Assembly: GCF_000515255.1 (NCBI RefSeq)
Contig: NZ_KI911559.1
Span: 654,149-718,148, forward strand
Reading direction: 5' to 3'
Length of the DNA stretch: 64,000 nt
DNA from: Rhodovibrio salinarum DSM 9154
GTDB lineage: Bacteria; Pseudomonadota; Alphaproteobacteria; Kiloniellales; Rhodovibrionaceae
Positions 57,101 to 64,000 of this stretch are shown here, piece by piece. Within the stretch, counting starts at the first letter, position 1. Every line of letters begins with the position of its first letter. The notes beneath the pieces were generated by a model. The model saw nothing but the letters and a program-made list of their open reading frames with translations, was not told the DNA's origin and ran no database searches. The translations under genes were made by a program, and so were the position numbers.

Positions 57101-57672
57101 GCCAAAACCTCCTCGCGCGATTCGCGCAGCATCTCCTGGGCGCTGCGCTCGTCCAGCACCTGGGCGTGTGGCGCCACGCCCGCTTCCAGCGGGAAGCGCG
57201 CCAGCAGGTGCTGGCAGAAGGCGTGGATGGTCTGGACCTTCATGCCGCCGGGGGCGTCCAGCACCTGCGCGAACAACTGCCGCGCCCGGCGCATCGTGGC
57301 AGCGTCCGGCGCCTGACCGGTCAGGTTTTCCAGCCAGCCGGCGAGCTCGTCGTCCGCCGCGGTCGCCCAGTCGCTCAAGCGGTCGGACAGGCGGTTCGCC
57401 ATTTCCGCCGCCGCGGCCTTGGTGAAGGTCAGGCACAGGATCTTCGCCGGCGGCGTGCCCGCCAGCATCAGCGACAGCACGCGATCGGTCAGCACCTTGG
57501 TCTTGCCGGTGCCGGCTGAGGCGGCGACCCAGACGCTGGCCTCGGGATCGGCGGCCCGGCGCTGGCTGTCCGCCGCCTCCGCGATCTTGCGCTGGCTGGC
57601 GGCCACGGGATCGTGATCCAGCAGGTCGCCCGATCCAGGCGAGGTGGTCTTCGGACGGTCGTCGGGGGCCAT
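54148..57672 (-). CDS. addA: Double-strand break repair helicase-nuclease AddA
   Basis: UvrD-like helicase with a C-terminal nuclease; processes DNA ends for homologous recombination with AddB. The 1174-residue protein has Walker A in VAASAGTGKTKVLTDRVLSL, motif II in DHVLIDEAQDTNPEQWDV, motif III-V segments such as GDGKQSIYSFQRAEPAAF and VMTVHGAKGLQAPVVFLPD, and nuclease motif IDRLAITEETVVIVDYKTNR near residue 1100. The ATG immediately follows the addB stop codon (TAGATG), so the two are translated together. Confidence 0.96.
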   Translation of the reverse strand: MAPDDRPKTTSPGSGDLLDHDPVAASQRKIAEAADSQRRAADPEASVWVAASAGTGKTKVLTDRVLSLMLAGTPPAKILCLTFTKAAAAEMANRLSDRLSDWATAADDELAGWLENLTGQAPDAATMRRARQLFAQVLDAPGGMKVQTIHAFCQHLLARFPLEAGVAPHAQVLDERSAQEMLRESREEVLARAGAGEDPELAGALADVTARVNEQEFAELIQHLIAERGRLTRLIDAAGGIDSLIARTYRALGLARETTTDDVLQEACAPEALDALGLKVAEDAMRQGTKTEAKNAQTLKAFLDTDTPGRVRLWDSYTALFFTTAGDLRKKLLNKDAAAVPGALGAMEVEAARLQDVRERLNAATTATATASLLRLGAAIVQAYARHKAQRALLDYDDLILTARKLLHAEGRAAWVLYKLDGGLDHVLIDEAQDTNPEQWDVVQALTQEFFAGEGAAEARDAPQRTVFAVGDGKQSIYSFQRAEPAAFARMRKHFESRAQAARRTFRPVALGHSFRSTDAVLQAVDTVFRTPAAHDGVLFEGDAPLHHDPVRVGHSGRVELWPPVDPSDTQEPDPWAPPTERHGDAPPRQRLARLIAARIERWTRTDDPEGWLPSKGRQMRPGDVLVLVRRRNDFVEELVRELKLRNVPVAGVDRMVLTEQLAVRDLVALGRFLLLPEDSLTLACVLKGPLIGLSEERLFELAWNRGEASLWDALRDRTGENADFERAYTRLADWLARADYVPPYELYAQLLGAEGGRRDLVARLGPEANDPVDEFQALALAYEREHVPSLQGFLHWLEAGEQEVKRDAEHGGNAVRVMTVHGAKGLQAPVVFLPDTLQVPTQGAKLLWDEGQGLALWPPRTADLEAVGRGLREAAGHAQSQEYRRLLYVAMTRAEDRLYVCGYNTKRSAPPGCWYELVQQGLAELAEERAFDATRDLPHDGWQGTAHVLESPQRTETKPDTGDAGAAPDAGPLPDWAVAPPAPEPAPPRPLAPSRAPESEPPVRSPLGGDSGAAYQRGRLVHRLLQTLPDLPASERREAGLRYLDSPSHQLDAAQAEAILEETLRIVEAPEFQQLFGPASRPEVPVVGLLDRGLGPEAASGQIDRLAITEETVVIVDYKTNRPPPQTPEQVPQVYRDQLATYRRLVQRIWPERRVETWLLWTDGPHLMQITDA

Positions 57673-60600
57673 CTAGTCCTCCCCGCCGATGCCGGCGGAC
57701 CATTCCTGCACACGGGCCAGATGGTCGTAATCGGTGTAGCGCGGCGCGAAGCCGGGGCGCGGCCGTGCGTGGTACGGCTGGTCGGGGTCGGCGAACCGGT
57801 CGATCAGCGCGGTGAGACCATCCAGCGCCGCCGCCGCCAGCTCGTCCGGATCGGTTCTCTTCAGGGTCAGTTCCTGGCCGGCCTCCCGTCCGCCGGTCAG
57901 GCGCCAGTAGGCCAGTTCGCCCGCCCCGGCCGCCGCGACATCCGGGAAGCCGCCATGCGCGGCGATCGCGGCCTCCAACGGCAGTTGCGGGGCGAAGCCG
58001 AGCGCGACCTGTTTCTCGCTGGGCGGCGTACCGGTCTTATAGTCGATTACCGCCAGCCTGCCGTCGGGCAGCAGCTCGATCCGGTCGGCCTTGGCGCTCA
58101 GCGTCAGGCTGGCCTGCTTGCCCTCGACCGGGATCTCGCCCTTGCGTTCCGCCAGCACGCGCCGGCCATCGGCGCGGCGGGTGCGTTCGCGTTCCGCCAG
58201 CCAGTCGGCGATCCGCTCGAAGCGGGGCCACCAGAAAGCGCGCATGCCCGGGCGTACTTTCAATTCGTCGAACTTCTGCACGCCAATCCGGCGTAGGCCA
58301 GCCGCCACGTCGTCGGGCAGGCCGTGCGTATCCGCGTCCCGCGCGAACGCCTCCAGCACCGCGTGGATCAGCGTGCCATGCTCCGCCGCGCCAGGGTCCT
58401 GGTCCAGCGGCTCCAGCGCCCGCAGCCGCAGGACATAGCGGGCGTAGAGGTCGTAGGGATCGCGCATCCAGGTCTCGACCGCCGTCACCGACAGGCGGGC
58501 CGGCCGGGCCGCGCGCGGCGGGGTCGGGGCGGGCGGTATGCAGGGCCGGGGCGGCCCGGGATCGTCCAGCGCCTTCGCCCACTGCACCCAGCGGGGATCG
58601 GGGGTCAGCAGGCCCTTGACCCCATAGGCCGCCTGCAATGCTTCCAGCCGCAGTAGCCAGCGCGAGGGCACGGTCGGCGTTCCCTCGATCCGGGTGGCGC
58701 GGGTGAGCACGACCTCCGGCGCGGCGAACGCCTGGGTGAAGTCGTGCGCCATAAGCCCGATCCGCCGTTCCACCGGCGGTAGGCCGAAGTCGTCGCGCAT
58801 CGGCCGGGACATCCAGGGGCCAGGGTCGGTCTCGGCCGGCCAGGTGCCTTCGTTCAAGCCGCCCAGGATGGTCAGGTCGGCGCGCTGCAGGCGCGCTTCC
58901 AGCGGCCCCAGGATCGCCAGACGTGGATGCCCGCCGTAGCGCGGCCGCACCACCTGCCCGGCCATCAGTCCGTCCAAAAGGGCCGGATAGCGCCGCCCAT
59001 CGATCGTGGGTGCGGCGTCGGCGTGGCGGGCCAACTCGGCGGCAAAATCGGCCGCGCTCTCGCCCGCCTCTCCGGCCCACAGGCGTGCGGCCCCCGGTTC
59101 CTGGTCGCTGTCCGCCAGCGTCTCGGCGAAGCGCATGTGCGCCTCGACCACCTGGGCGAGGTCGACCGAACTGTCGCGCATCGCCGCCAAGGCGTCGGCC
59201 GCCATCTCCTGCAGCCGGTCCAGCCAGGGGGCGAGCCGCCGGTCGACCGGCTGGTCGCCCAGTTGCGCGCGCAGGCCGTCGAAGCCTTCCGCCGGCCGCA
59301 CGCCGCGCAATACCCGTTCCTCCAGCTCGCGCACCCGCGCCTTGAACGCGCCCGGGTCCTCGCCGCCTGCGGCCAACGGATGCTTGAGCGCGGAGAGCAG
59401 CGGTACGGGCGCCAGCTTCTCCCCCAGCATCTGCGCGGTCAGGCGCAGGAAGGTGCCGGGCGCGGTATCGGCCATCGGCACGCCGGCGGAATCGTCGATC
59501 GCCAGATCGAAGCGGCGCAGTTCCGCCGCGACGCGCCGGGCGAGCGCGCGGTCGGGGGTGACCAGCGCGGCCGTCTTGCCCGGCACTTCCAACGCCTGGC
59601 GCAGCAGCAGCGCGATCGACGTTGCCTCCTCGACCGGGCCTGGCGCCGCGACCAGCCGGACGTCGGCGAGCGCCTGGCGCAGACCTTCCGCCCCACCGTC
59701 GAGGGCGAGGTTGCGCCATTCAGGCGTCGTGCTCGCGGGTTTCAGGGCTTCGTTGACCACCGCGTTGCGGCTCAGGGGCGCGGCCTGTGTGGGGCGGTCG
59801 ACCGGCCAGTCGCGCACTTGATCGCGGTCGATGCCGAAGCTGGCGAGCAGCCGGGCCAGGTTGTGTTGCGGGTGCGTCGGGTCCTCGGTCACCGCCGCCC
59901 AGCTCTCGGCGTCTGCGCGCCGGTCCAGGCCGGGCAGTACGACCTCGCCCTTGGGGATGTGGGCGATCGTGCGTAAGAGTTCGGCGGTTGCGGGGATCGA
60001 ACCGGTGGAACCGGCGGCGATGATTGGCCGGTCGGGCGGGTCGTCGGCCCAGGCCCGTGCCTGCGCCTGCATCAGCCGGCGCCGGCGTTCCGCCGGGCCG
60101 ATCGCGCCCTCCTGGTCCAGCCAGTCGGGCCACCAGTCGGTGACGATCTTCAGGAAGTCGAGGGTGATCTGCCAGTGTTCGGCGTACTGCTCCGGCGCCA
60201 GCTCCTTCAGGCGCGCGAACTCCAGCCCTTCCGTCTCCACCTGGTCGAGCAGCCGGCCGAGTTCCTCGGCCAGGCGCGCGGCCTGATCGACCGTGGGCAC
60301 GCCGGCGCCGGGCGCCACCTCGCCGAACTTCTGGATCAACTGCGTCAGCACGAACTGCCGGCGCACGCCGGAGATCGTGGGTGGCAGTTGCAGCGGCTTC
60401 GACGGGTCGCCCAGCCCGGCCGCGGCGAGCGCGTCCTCCCCACCCATCAGCAGCTCGTCGGCATCCAGATCGCCCAGCGGCAGCATCCGCGGCAGCAGCA
60501 GCGCCGCGCCATCGGACAGGCGCAGGAACGCCTCGTGCAGCGTCCGGCAGGCCCGGCGGGTGGGCAGTAGCACGGTGGTCGACGCCAGGGCGAGGGGATC

Positions 60601-60699
60601 GTCCCCCGCCCGGTCCTTGAGCCCGCGCGCCAGCGCGTCGGCGAACGACACCTCCGGCGGGATCGTGGCGACGGTGGGGGATGGGGCGAGGGCAACCAT
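57673..60699 (-). CDS. addB: Double-strand break repair protein AddB
   Basis: Partner of AddA, 1008 residues. The N-terminal part is the degenerate helicase region (VLLPTRRACRTLHEAFLRLS, ILGGLNEGTWPAETDPGPWM). The C-terminal nuclease domain carries KADRIELLPDGRLAVIDYKT. The four-cysteine iron-sulfur staple known from Firmicute AddB is not seen: no cysteine follows the nuclease motif. It ends directly at the addA start. Upstream it is separated from murU by a toxin-antitoxin module. Confidence 0.94.
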   Translation of the reverse strand: MVALAPSPTVATIPPEVSFADALARGLKDRAGDDPLALASTTVLLPTRRACRTLHEAFLRLSDGAALLLPRMLPLGDLDADELLMGGEDALAAAGLGDPSKPLQLPPTISGVRRQFVLTQLIQKFGEVAPGAGVPTVDQAARLAEELGRLLDQVETEGLEFARLKELAPEQYAEHWQITLDFLKIVTDWWPDWLDQEGAIGPAERRRRLMQAQARAWADDPPDRPIIAAGSTGSIPATAELLRTIAHIPKGEVVLPGLDRRADAESWAAVTEDPTHPQHNLARLLASFGIDRDQVRDWPVDRPTQAAPLSRNAVVNEALKPASTTPEWRNLALDGGAEGLRQALADVRLVAAPGPVEEATSIALLLRQALEVPGKTAALVTPDRALARRVAAELRRFDLAIDDSAGVPMADTAPGTFLRLTAQMLGEKLAPVPLLSALKHPLAAGGEDPGAFKARVRELEERVLRGVRPAEGFDGLRAQLGDQPVDRRLAPWLDRLQEMAADALAAMRDSSVDLAQVVEAHMRFAETLADSDQEPGAARLWAGEAGESAADFAAELARHADAAPTIDGRRYPALLDGLMAGQVVRPRYGGHPRLAILGPLEARLQRADLTILGGLNEGTWPAETDPGPWMSRPMRDDFGLPPVERRIGLMAHDFTQAFAAPEVVLTRATRIEGTPTVPSRWLLRLEALQAAYGVKGLLTPDPRWVQWAKALDDPGPPRPCIPPAPTPPRAARPARLSVTAVETWMRDPYDLYARYVLRLRALEPLDQDPGAAEHGTLIHAVLEAFARDADTHGLPDDVAAGLRRIGVQKFDELKVRPGMRAFWWPRFERIADWLAERERTRRADGRRVLAERKGEIPVEGKQASLTLSAKADRIELLPDGRLAVIDYKTGTPPSEKQVALGFAPQLPLEAAIAAHGGFPDVAAAGAGELAYWRLTGGREAGQELTLKRTDPDELAAAALDGLTALIDRFADPDQPYHARPRPGFAPRYTDYDHLARVQEWSAGIGGED

Positions 60700-60737
60700 G
60701 CAGGTAGGCTATTCTTTCCAATCAGCAGACACGCGCA

Positions 60738-61253
60738 TTAACGAGTGTCTGGGGCATCCTCGTCGCCGATCTGTCGGAAGCGGACGCTCTCCGACGCAGC
60801 TTCGGTCAGCAGTGTGTCCCAATCTTCAGGCGGGTGGCCACGATCCAGCATCTTCGCGAACACCCGGTAGGCATCGTCGCCGCTGTCATAGGCGCGCTTG
60901 CTGCCGGTGTCGTTCACCCAGGCGTAGACAATGATCCGGCTCGCCGCATGATAGCGAAAGAACAGGCGGTACTGTTGGAAGAACTTGGTGCAGAACCAGT
61001 GCTTACGGTCATCGCCTAGGGTTCGGCCCTGGCGATAGGCTGGATGCCCGGGGTCTGTTGGGATGTCGTGAAACGCCAGCTTGTTGATCGCCGCCAGGCG
61101 CTTGGTTGCATTCTTGCCGCGATAGCCCGTCGGGTCCTTGGTCTTCAGGCGGTCGACCTGGGCGATCAGCGCATCCAGTTGGTCCAGGAACAGCGGATGG
61201 GCGTAAAGCCGCCAACCGTTGACGACGAGCGGTCTGTCGGCCCCCTCGCTCAT
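60738..61253 (-). CDS. yhaV: YhaV-family toxin
   Basis: Predicted ribonuclease toxin of the PrlF-YhaV type II toxin-antitoxin system, 171 residues. Family segments are VVNGWRLYAHPLFLDQLDAL, RGKNATKRLAAINKLAFHDI-like KNATKRLAAI, and the RelE-like core KHWFCTKFFQQYRLFFRYH with IIVYAWVNDTGSKRAYDSGD, where basic and aromatic residues are probably catalytic. Its ATG overlaps the antitoxin stop by ATGA, the usual coupling. It stands between murU and addB. Confidence 0.9.
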   Translation of the reverse strand: MSEGADRPLVVNGWRLYAHPLFLDQLDALIAQVDRLKTKDPTGYRGKNATKRLAAINKLAFHDIPTDPGHPAYRQGRTLGDDRKHWFCTKFFQQYRLFFRYHAASRIIVYAWVNDTGSKRAYDSGDDAYRVFAKMLDRGHPPEDWDTLLTEAASESVRFRQIGDEDAPDTR

Positions 61254-61576
61254 TCCTCCTCAGCCGGCAGCGGCTGGTCCAGATCGACTTCGATGTTCCC
61301 GACCAAACCGTTGACCCGTTCGGCGAGGTCCGTATCGATCTGTTGCAGACGCTCCGGGTGATTCTGCATGTCGCGCGCCAGGAATGTTAGGAACGTTTCG
61401 AGGACCGGGTCGGCGGCTTCTGCGTCGGCTCGGCGCAACTCGACGCTCCCGTCCGGGCGGATCGTGTAGGCGATCTGGTCGCGCTTCGACAGCTTCAAGG
61501 CGCGCCGTACCGCCTCTGGAACGGTGGTCTGATAGCGGTCCGTCAGCGTGGAGGTGACTGAATCCTTGGTGCCCAT
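61250..61576 (-). CDS. prlF: PrlF-family antitoxin
   Basis: SpoVT/AbrB-type swapped-hairpin DNA-binding antitoxin, 108 residues. The DNA-binding hairpin is SVTSTLTDRYQTTVPEAVRR with KLSKRDQIAYTIRPDG. The C-terminal part (DPVLETFLTFLARDMQNHPE) would wrap the YhaV toxin. GAGGA lies 8 bases before the ATG. A palindrome inside the promoter at 61608-61627 is its probable operator, giving autorepression. Confidence 0.9.
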   Translation of the reverse strand: MGTKDSVTSTLTDRYQTTVPEAVRRALKLSKRDQIAYTIRPDGSVELRRADAEAADPVLETFLTFLARDMQNHPERLQQIDTDLAERVNGLVGNIEVDLDQPLPAEEE

Positions 61577-61605
61577 GGCTGCCGTCCTCAGCGATTGAAC
61601 CGCTT

Positions 61606-61634
61606 ATGGTAATGCGTTTGCATTACCTAGGCAA
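61606..61634 (-). promoter_or_regulatory. Promoter with palindromic operator of the prlF-yhaV module
   Basis: On the minus strand TTGCCT and TACCAT are spaced by 17 bases. The spacer contains a perfect palindrome, GGTAATGC-AAAC-GCATTACC (61608-61627 on the plus strand), overlapping the -10 element. This is the layout expected for an operator bound by its own antitoxin. Confidence 0.72.
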
Positions 61635-61648
61635 GCGCATGATGGGCG

Positions 61649-62446
61649 CTAAGACACCCGCTCCTCGGGCCGGTTGGTGCGGAAGCCGAGGTCGTACAGC
61701 ACCTCCTCGGCGGTCTCGATGTCGTGGGGCGTGCCGATGTGGAACCACAGGCCATCGTGGCGCAGGCCGAACAGGCGTTCGCTGCCCTCGGCCTGGTCGA
61801 ACAGTAGGTTAAGCGAGAAGCTCCCCTCCGGAGCGTAGTCGAACAGACGGCGGTGCAGGATCTGCACCCCGGCGAAGCAGAAGGGGGCGACCTCGAACTC
61901 CTGTCGGCGGCGCACCCGACCCTGGATGTCCATCTGGAAGTCGCCCGGCCCGGCGTAGCCGATCGCTTCCGCCGTTGCGCTCAGCAGCACGAGCGCGTCC
62001 ATCTTCTCCGGGGCCCAGTGCTGAGCCAGTCTTATCAGCGCCGGCACGCAGCCGTCGAGCCAGAAGATATCGCCGTTGAGCACGTAAAAGTGCTCCTCGC
62101 CCAGCTTGTCGAGCGCGTTCAGCACGCCCGCCCCGGTGTCGAGCGGCGTGTCCGCCTCGCGGCTGATCTCGATCGCTGGCGGTCCGGACCGCGCGGCGAG
62201 ATGGGATTCGAGCTTGTCCGCCAGATGGTGGCTGTTGACCACGACCCGCTCGACGCCCGCGTCCGCCAGACGGTCGAGGGTGCGATCGATCATCGGCCGC
62301 CCCATCACCTCCACCATCGGCTTGGGCGTTTCGTCGGTGATCGGGCGCATGCGCTTGCCATAGCCCGCAGCCAGGACCATCGCTGTTTTCGGCGCTGCGG
62401 TCGCGTCGACGGTGGACTGGGGCGCGGCGGAGGTCGGCTCACTCAT
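61649..62446 (-). CDS. murU: N-acetylmuramate alpha-1-phosphate uridylyltransferase
   Basis: Nucleotidyltransferase of the cell wall recycling route that bypasses de novo UDP-MurNAc synthesis; 265 residues. The nucleotide-binding signature is MVLAAGYGKRMRPITDETPK, followed by PMVEVMGRPMIDRTLDRL. LNGDIFW and GLWFHIGTPHDIETAE match MurU. An extra ~20-residue Ser/Thr/Ala-rich start precedes the core. Its ATG overlaps the amgK stop (ATGA), so the two act as one unit. Confidence 0.9.
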   Translation of the reverse strand: MSEPTSAAPQSTVDATAAPKTAMVLAAGYGKRMRPITDETPKPMVEVMGRPMIDRTLDRLADAGVERVVVNSHHLADKLESHLAARSGPPAIEISREADTPLDTGAGVLNALDKLGEEHFYVLNGDIFWLDGCVPALIRLAQHWAPEKMDALVLLSATAEAIGYAGPGDFQMDIQGRVRRRQEFEVAPFCFAGVQILHRRLFDYAPEGSFSLNLLFDQAEGSERLFGLRHDGLWFHIGTPHDIETAEEVLYDLGFRTNRPEERVS

Positions 62447-63462
62447 TCGGCTGTCTCCGGGGGGATCACCCGTTGGGTCCGGGGCAGATTGACGTTGAAC
62501 CAGGCATATACAGGCTCAAGCGCCGGCGCGCTCAGCGCCCGGTTCAAGAGGCGCCAAAGCCGTGGGATGTGCGCAAGATAGCCGCTCTTGCCGTCGCGCC
62601 GCGCGAGCCGGGTGAAGATGCCGATCACCTTGGCGTGGCGTTGCGCGGCGATCACGGTATAGGCGATGCGCGCATCCTGCGCATCCAGCTCCGGGAAGGC
62701 GGCGAGGTAGCGCTGCAGCATGCTCTCCTCGATCTCCGGCGGTACGTCGCGCCGGGCGTCCTGCAGCAGGGAGGCAAGGTCATACAGCGGGCTGCCGATC
62801 ACCGCATCCTGGAAATCCAGCAAGCCGCAGGCGGCCGTGCCTTCGCGGCCGTCCAGGAGCATCAGATTCTCAGGGAAGAAATCGCGCAGCACCAGGGTGT
62901 TCGGATGAGCGTGCACGCGTGCCAACGCTTCTTGCCAGGCGTTGCGGTAGGCTTCGCGTTGGCTCGCGTCCGGTGTCAGGCCGATGGCCGGCATGTACCA
63001 GTCGAGCAGCAGGTTGGCTTCCCGGTCGATCAACAGGGCGTCGTCGTAGAGGGGCAGGTGCGCCTCCAGATGCGGCCCGGCCTCGCGCCAGGCGCGCTGC
63101 AGATCAATCAGCGTGTCGGTGGCCAAGCGATACAGCGGCTCCTGCTGCGTCGTTCCCTCAAGCTGCTTGCTAAACGTCTGGTCGCCGAAATCCTCCAGCA
63201 GCAGCAGACCGGCGTCCAGATCGCTTGCCAGGACCCGGGGCGCGGACAGTCCAAGCGACTGCAGCAACTGGGCCACATCGCGGAAGGCGGTGACGTTCTC
63301 CTGCGGGGGCGGTGCGTCCATCAGCACGGCCTGCGTGCCGTTCACCGCGTGCAGCCGTTCGTAGCGCCGGAACGACGCGTCGCCGGCGAGCATCGTCCGC
63401 TCGGCCGCGCCCCAACCGGCGTGGTCAAGAAAGGCGGCGATCGCCTTCTCGCGCGCGCTCAT
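62443..63462 (-). CDS. amgK: Anomeric MurNAc/GlcNAc kinase
   Basis: Aminoglycoside phosphotransferase-like kinase that phosphorylates recovered MurNAc at C1; 339 residues. LAGDASFRRYERL is the family start, VLRDFFPENLMLLDG is the Brenner motif with the catalytic aspartate, and LLDFQDAVIGSPLYDLASLL holds the metal-binding aspartate. Overlaps murU and follows tsaE by 36 bases. Confidence 0.92.
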   Translation of the reverse strand: MSAREKAIAAFLDHAGWGAAERTMLAGDASFRRYERLHAVNGTQAVLMDAPPPQENVTAFRDVAQLLQSLGLSAPRVLASDLDAGLLLLEDFGDQTFSKQLEGTTQQEPLYRLATDTLIDLQRAWREAGPHLEAHLPLYDDALLIDREANLLLDWYMPAIGLTPDASQREAYRNAWQEALARVHAHPNTLVLRDFFPENLMLLDGREGTAACGLLDFQDAVIGSPLYDLASLLQDARRDVPPEIEESMLQRYLAAFPELDAQDARIAYTVIAAQRHAKVIGIFTRLARRDGKSGYLAHIPRLWRLLNRALSAPALEPVYAWFNVNLPRTQRVIPPETAE

Positions 63463-63498
63463 CGTCTGGTCCCCTGCTTACCGCGTTCGAAGGTCGGG

Positions 63499-64000
63499 TC
63501 AGCCGGTCCGGCCGTCCCGCGTCTGACCCTGGGCCTCGTCGCTGTCGGCCAGTGTGTCGATCCGCTCCTGCCAACCCGCGCCGCCCTGCAACACCGCAAC
63601 CCGGCCGGTGCCGGCCTGATCATAGACCAGGGTGGCGTCCAGGCGCGTGCTGGGCAGCCGCGCGCCCAGCCGGTCCGGCCACTCGACCAGCACCAGTCCT
63701 TCGGCCAGGGCCTCTTCCCATCCCAGTTCGTCGACCTCGTCCGGGTCGCCCAACCGGTAGAGGTCGAAGTGCCAGACGGTGAGCGGCGCGCCATCGGCGC
63801 TTTGGCGGTCGTAGGTCTGCACCAGCGTGAAGGTCGGGCTCGGCACCTCTTCGTCCGAAGCGTCGGTGCCCTGGTGGTCGCGGAGCGCACCGATCAGTGC
63901 ACGGGCGAGCGCGGTCTTGCCCGCGCCCAGATCGCCGGTCAACGCGATCAGGTCGCCAGGATGTACGATCCCGGCCAGCCGCCGGCCCAACGCCTGGGTG
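63499..64000 (-). CDS. tsaE: tRNA threonylcarbamoyladenosine synthesis ATPase TsaE (5' truncated)
   Basis: ATPase needed for the t6A modification of ANN-decoding tRNAs, partner of TsaB and TsaD. The frame is open to the window edge (T-Q-A-L-G-R-R-L upstream of PGDLIALTGDLGAGKTALAR, the Walker A). EVPSPTFTLVQTYD is the switch region, and WHFDLYRLGDPDEVDELGWE and VLVEWPDRLG are family signatures. The start codon lies outside the window. The C-terminal ~25 residues are extended relative to the ~155-residue norm. Confidence 0.93.
   Translation of the reverse strand, partial: TQALGRRLAGIVHPGDLIALTGDLGAGKTALARALIGALRDHQGTDASDEEVPSPTFTLVQTYDRQSADGAPLTVWHFDLYRLGDPDEVDELGWEEALAEGLVLVEWPDRLGARLPSTRLDATLVYDQAGTGRVAVLQGGAGWQERIDTLADSDEAQGQTRDGRTG

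Noticed and set aside
53671-57519. A 1282-codon open frame antisense to addA
   Set aside because: The opposite strand encodes full-length AddA with all helicase and nuclease motifs.

Overview
The window reads as chromosomal DNA of a GC-rich alphaproteobacterium. The best fit is a Rhodospirillales-like, possibly purple non-sulfur lineage; this is an inference. The clues are the prfA-prmC-DUF4167 order at the left edge, a RegB/RegA redox two-component pair, two ethylmalonyl-CoA pathway enzymes, the sdhCDAB order, and a tsaE-amgK-murU / addB-addA / trxA block at the right edge. Coding density is high, third codon positions are strongly GC-biased, and many genes are coupled by ATGA or GTGA overlaps. 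No rRNA, prophage or CRISPR array is visible. Mobile DNA is limited to one decayed IS5-type transposase fragment.

Layout. 1-6.9 kb: translation termination (prfA, prmC), a DUF4167 protein, a YgjV-like membrane protein, the mcl2-mch pair (minus strand), pyridoxal kinase and a small membrane protein. 7.1-14.9 kb: a fused acyl-CoA synthetase/acetyltransferase, asd, two small minus-strand genes, mmsA and zapE. 15-18.9 kb: an ABC-2 exporter pair divergent from regB-regA. 19-20.3 kb: a three-gene minus-strand operon of little-known proteins, including a PAS_5 protein. 20.5-35.3 kb: an exopolysaccharide locus with a BY-kinase co-polymerase, a WaaL/Wzy-type ligase, a second polymerase, four glycosyltransferases, an outer-membrane barrel, a Wza-like export lipoprotein and a PPP-type phosphatase, followed by hldE. 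37-45 kb: a cold shock gene, a 59-residue two-helix membrane protein, ubiD, small conserved genes, folD, a secreted pentapeptide-repeat protein, an IS5 remnant and tRNA-Arg(ACG). 45-49 kb: an OmpA-like lipoprotein, a cyclase-family protein, DinB, DUF465 and ubiX. 49.2-53 kb: the succinate dehydrogenase operon. 53-64 kb: a GNAT, trxA, addA, addB, a PrlF-YhaV toxin-antitoxin module, murU, amgK and the 5'-truncated tsaE.

How it works together. UbiX (48.5 kb) makes the prenylated flavin that UbiD (38-39.5 kb) needs. Mcl2, Mch and MmsA point to C4/C5 acyl-CoA and propionate or valine metabolism feeding the TCA cycle, where Sdh acts. RegBA is a redox regulator whose RegB keeps the quinone-site motif and the redox cysteine. 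The exopolysaccharide locus has polymerisation, ligation and export parts, but no recognisable priming glycosyl-phosphate transferase or Wzx flippase, so those functions must be encoded elsewhere. The most notable structural features are the toxin-antitoxin module between murU and addB with a palindromic operator inside its promoter, the PAS_5 operon beside the exopolysaccharide locus, a small membrane protein behind a long leader hairpin, and an Asn-Gly-rich N-terminal extension on SdhA.
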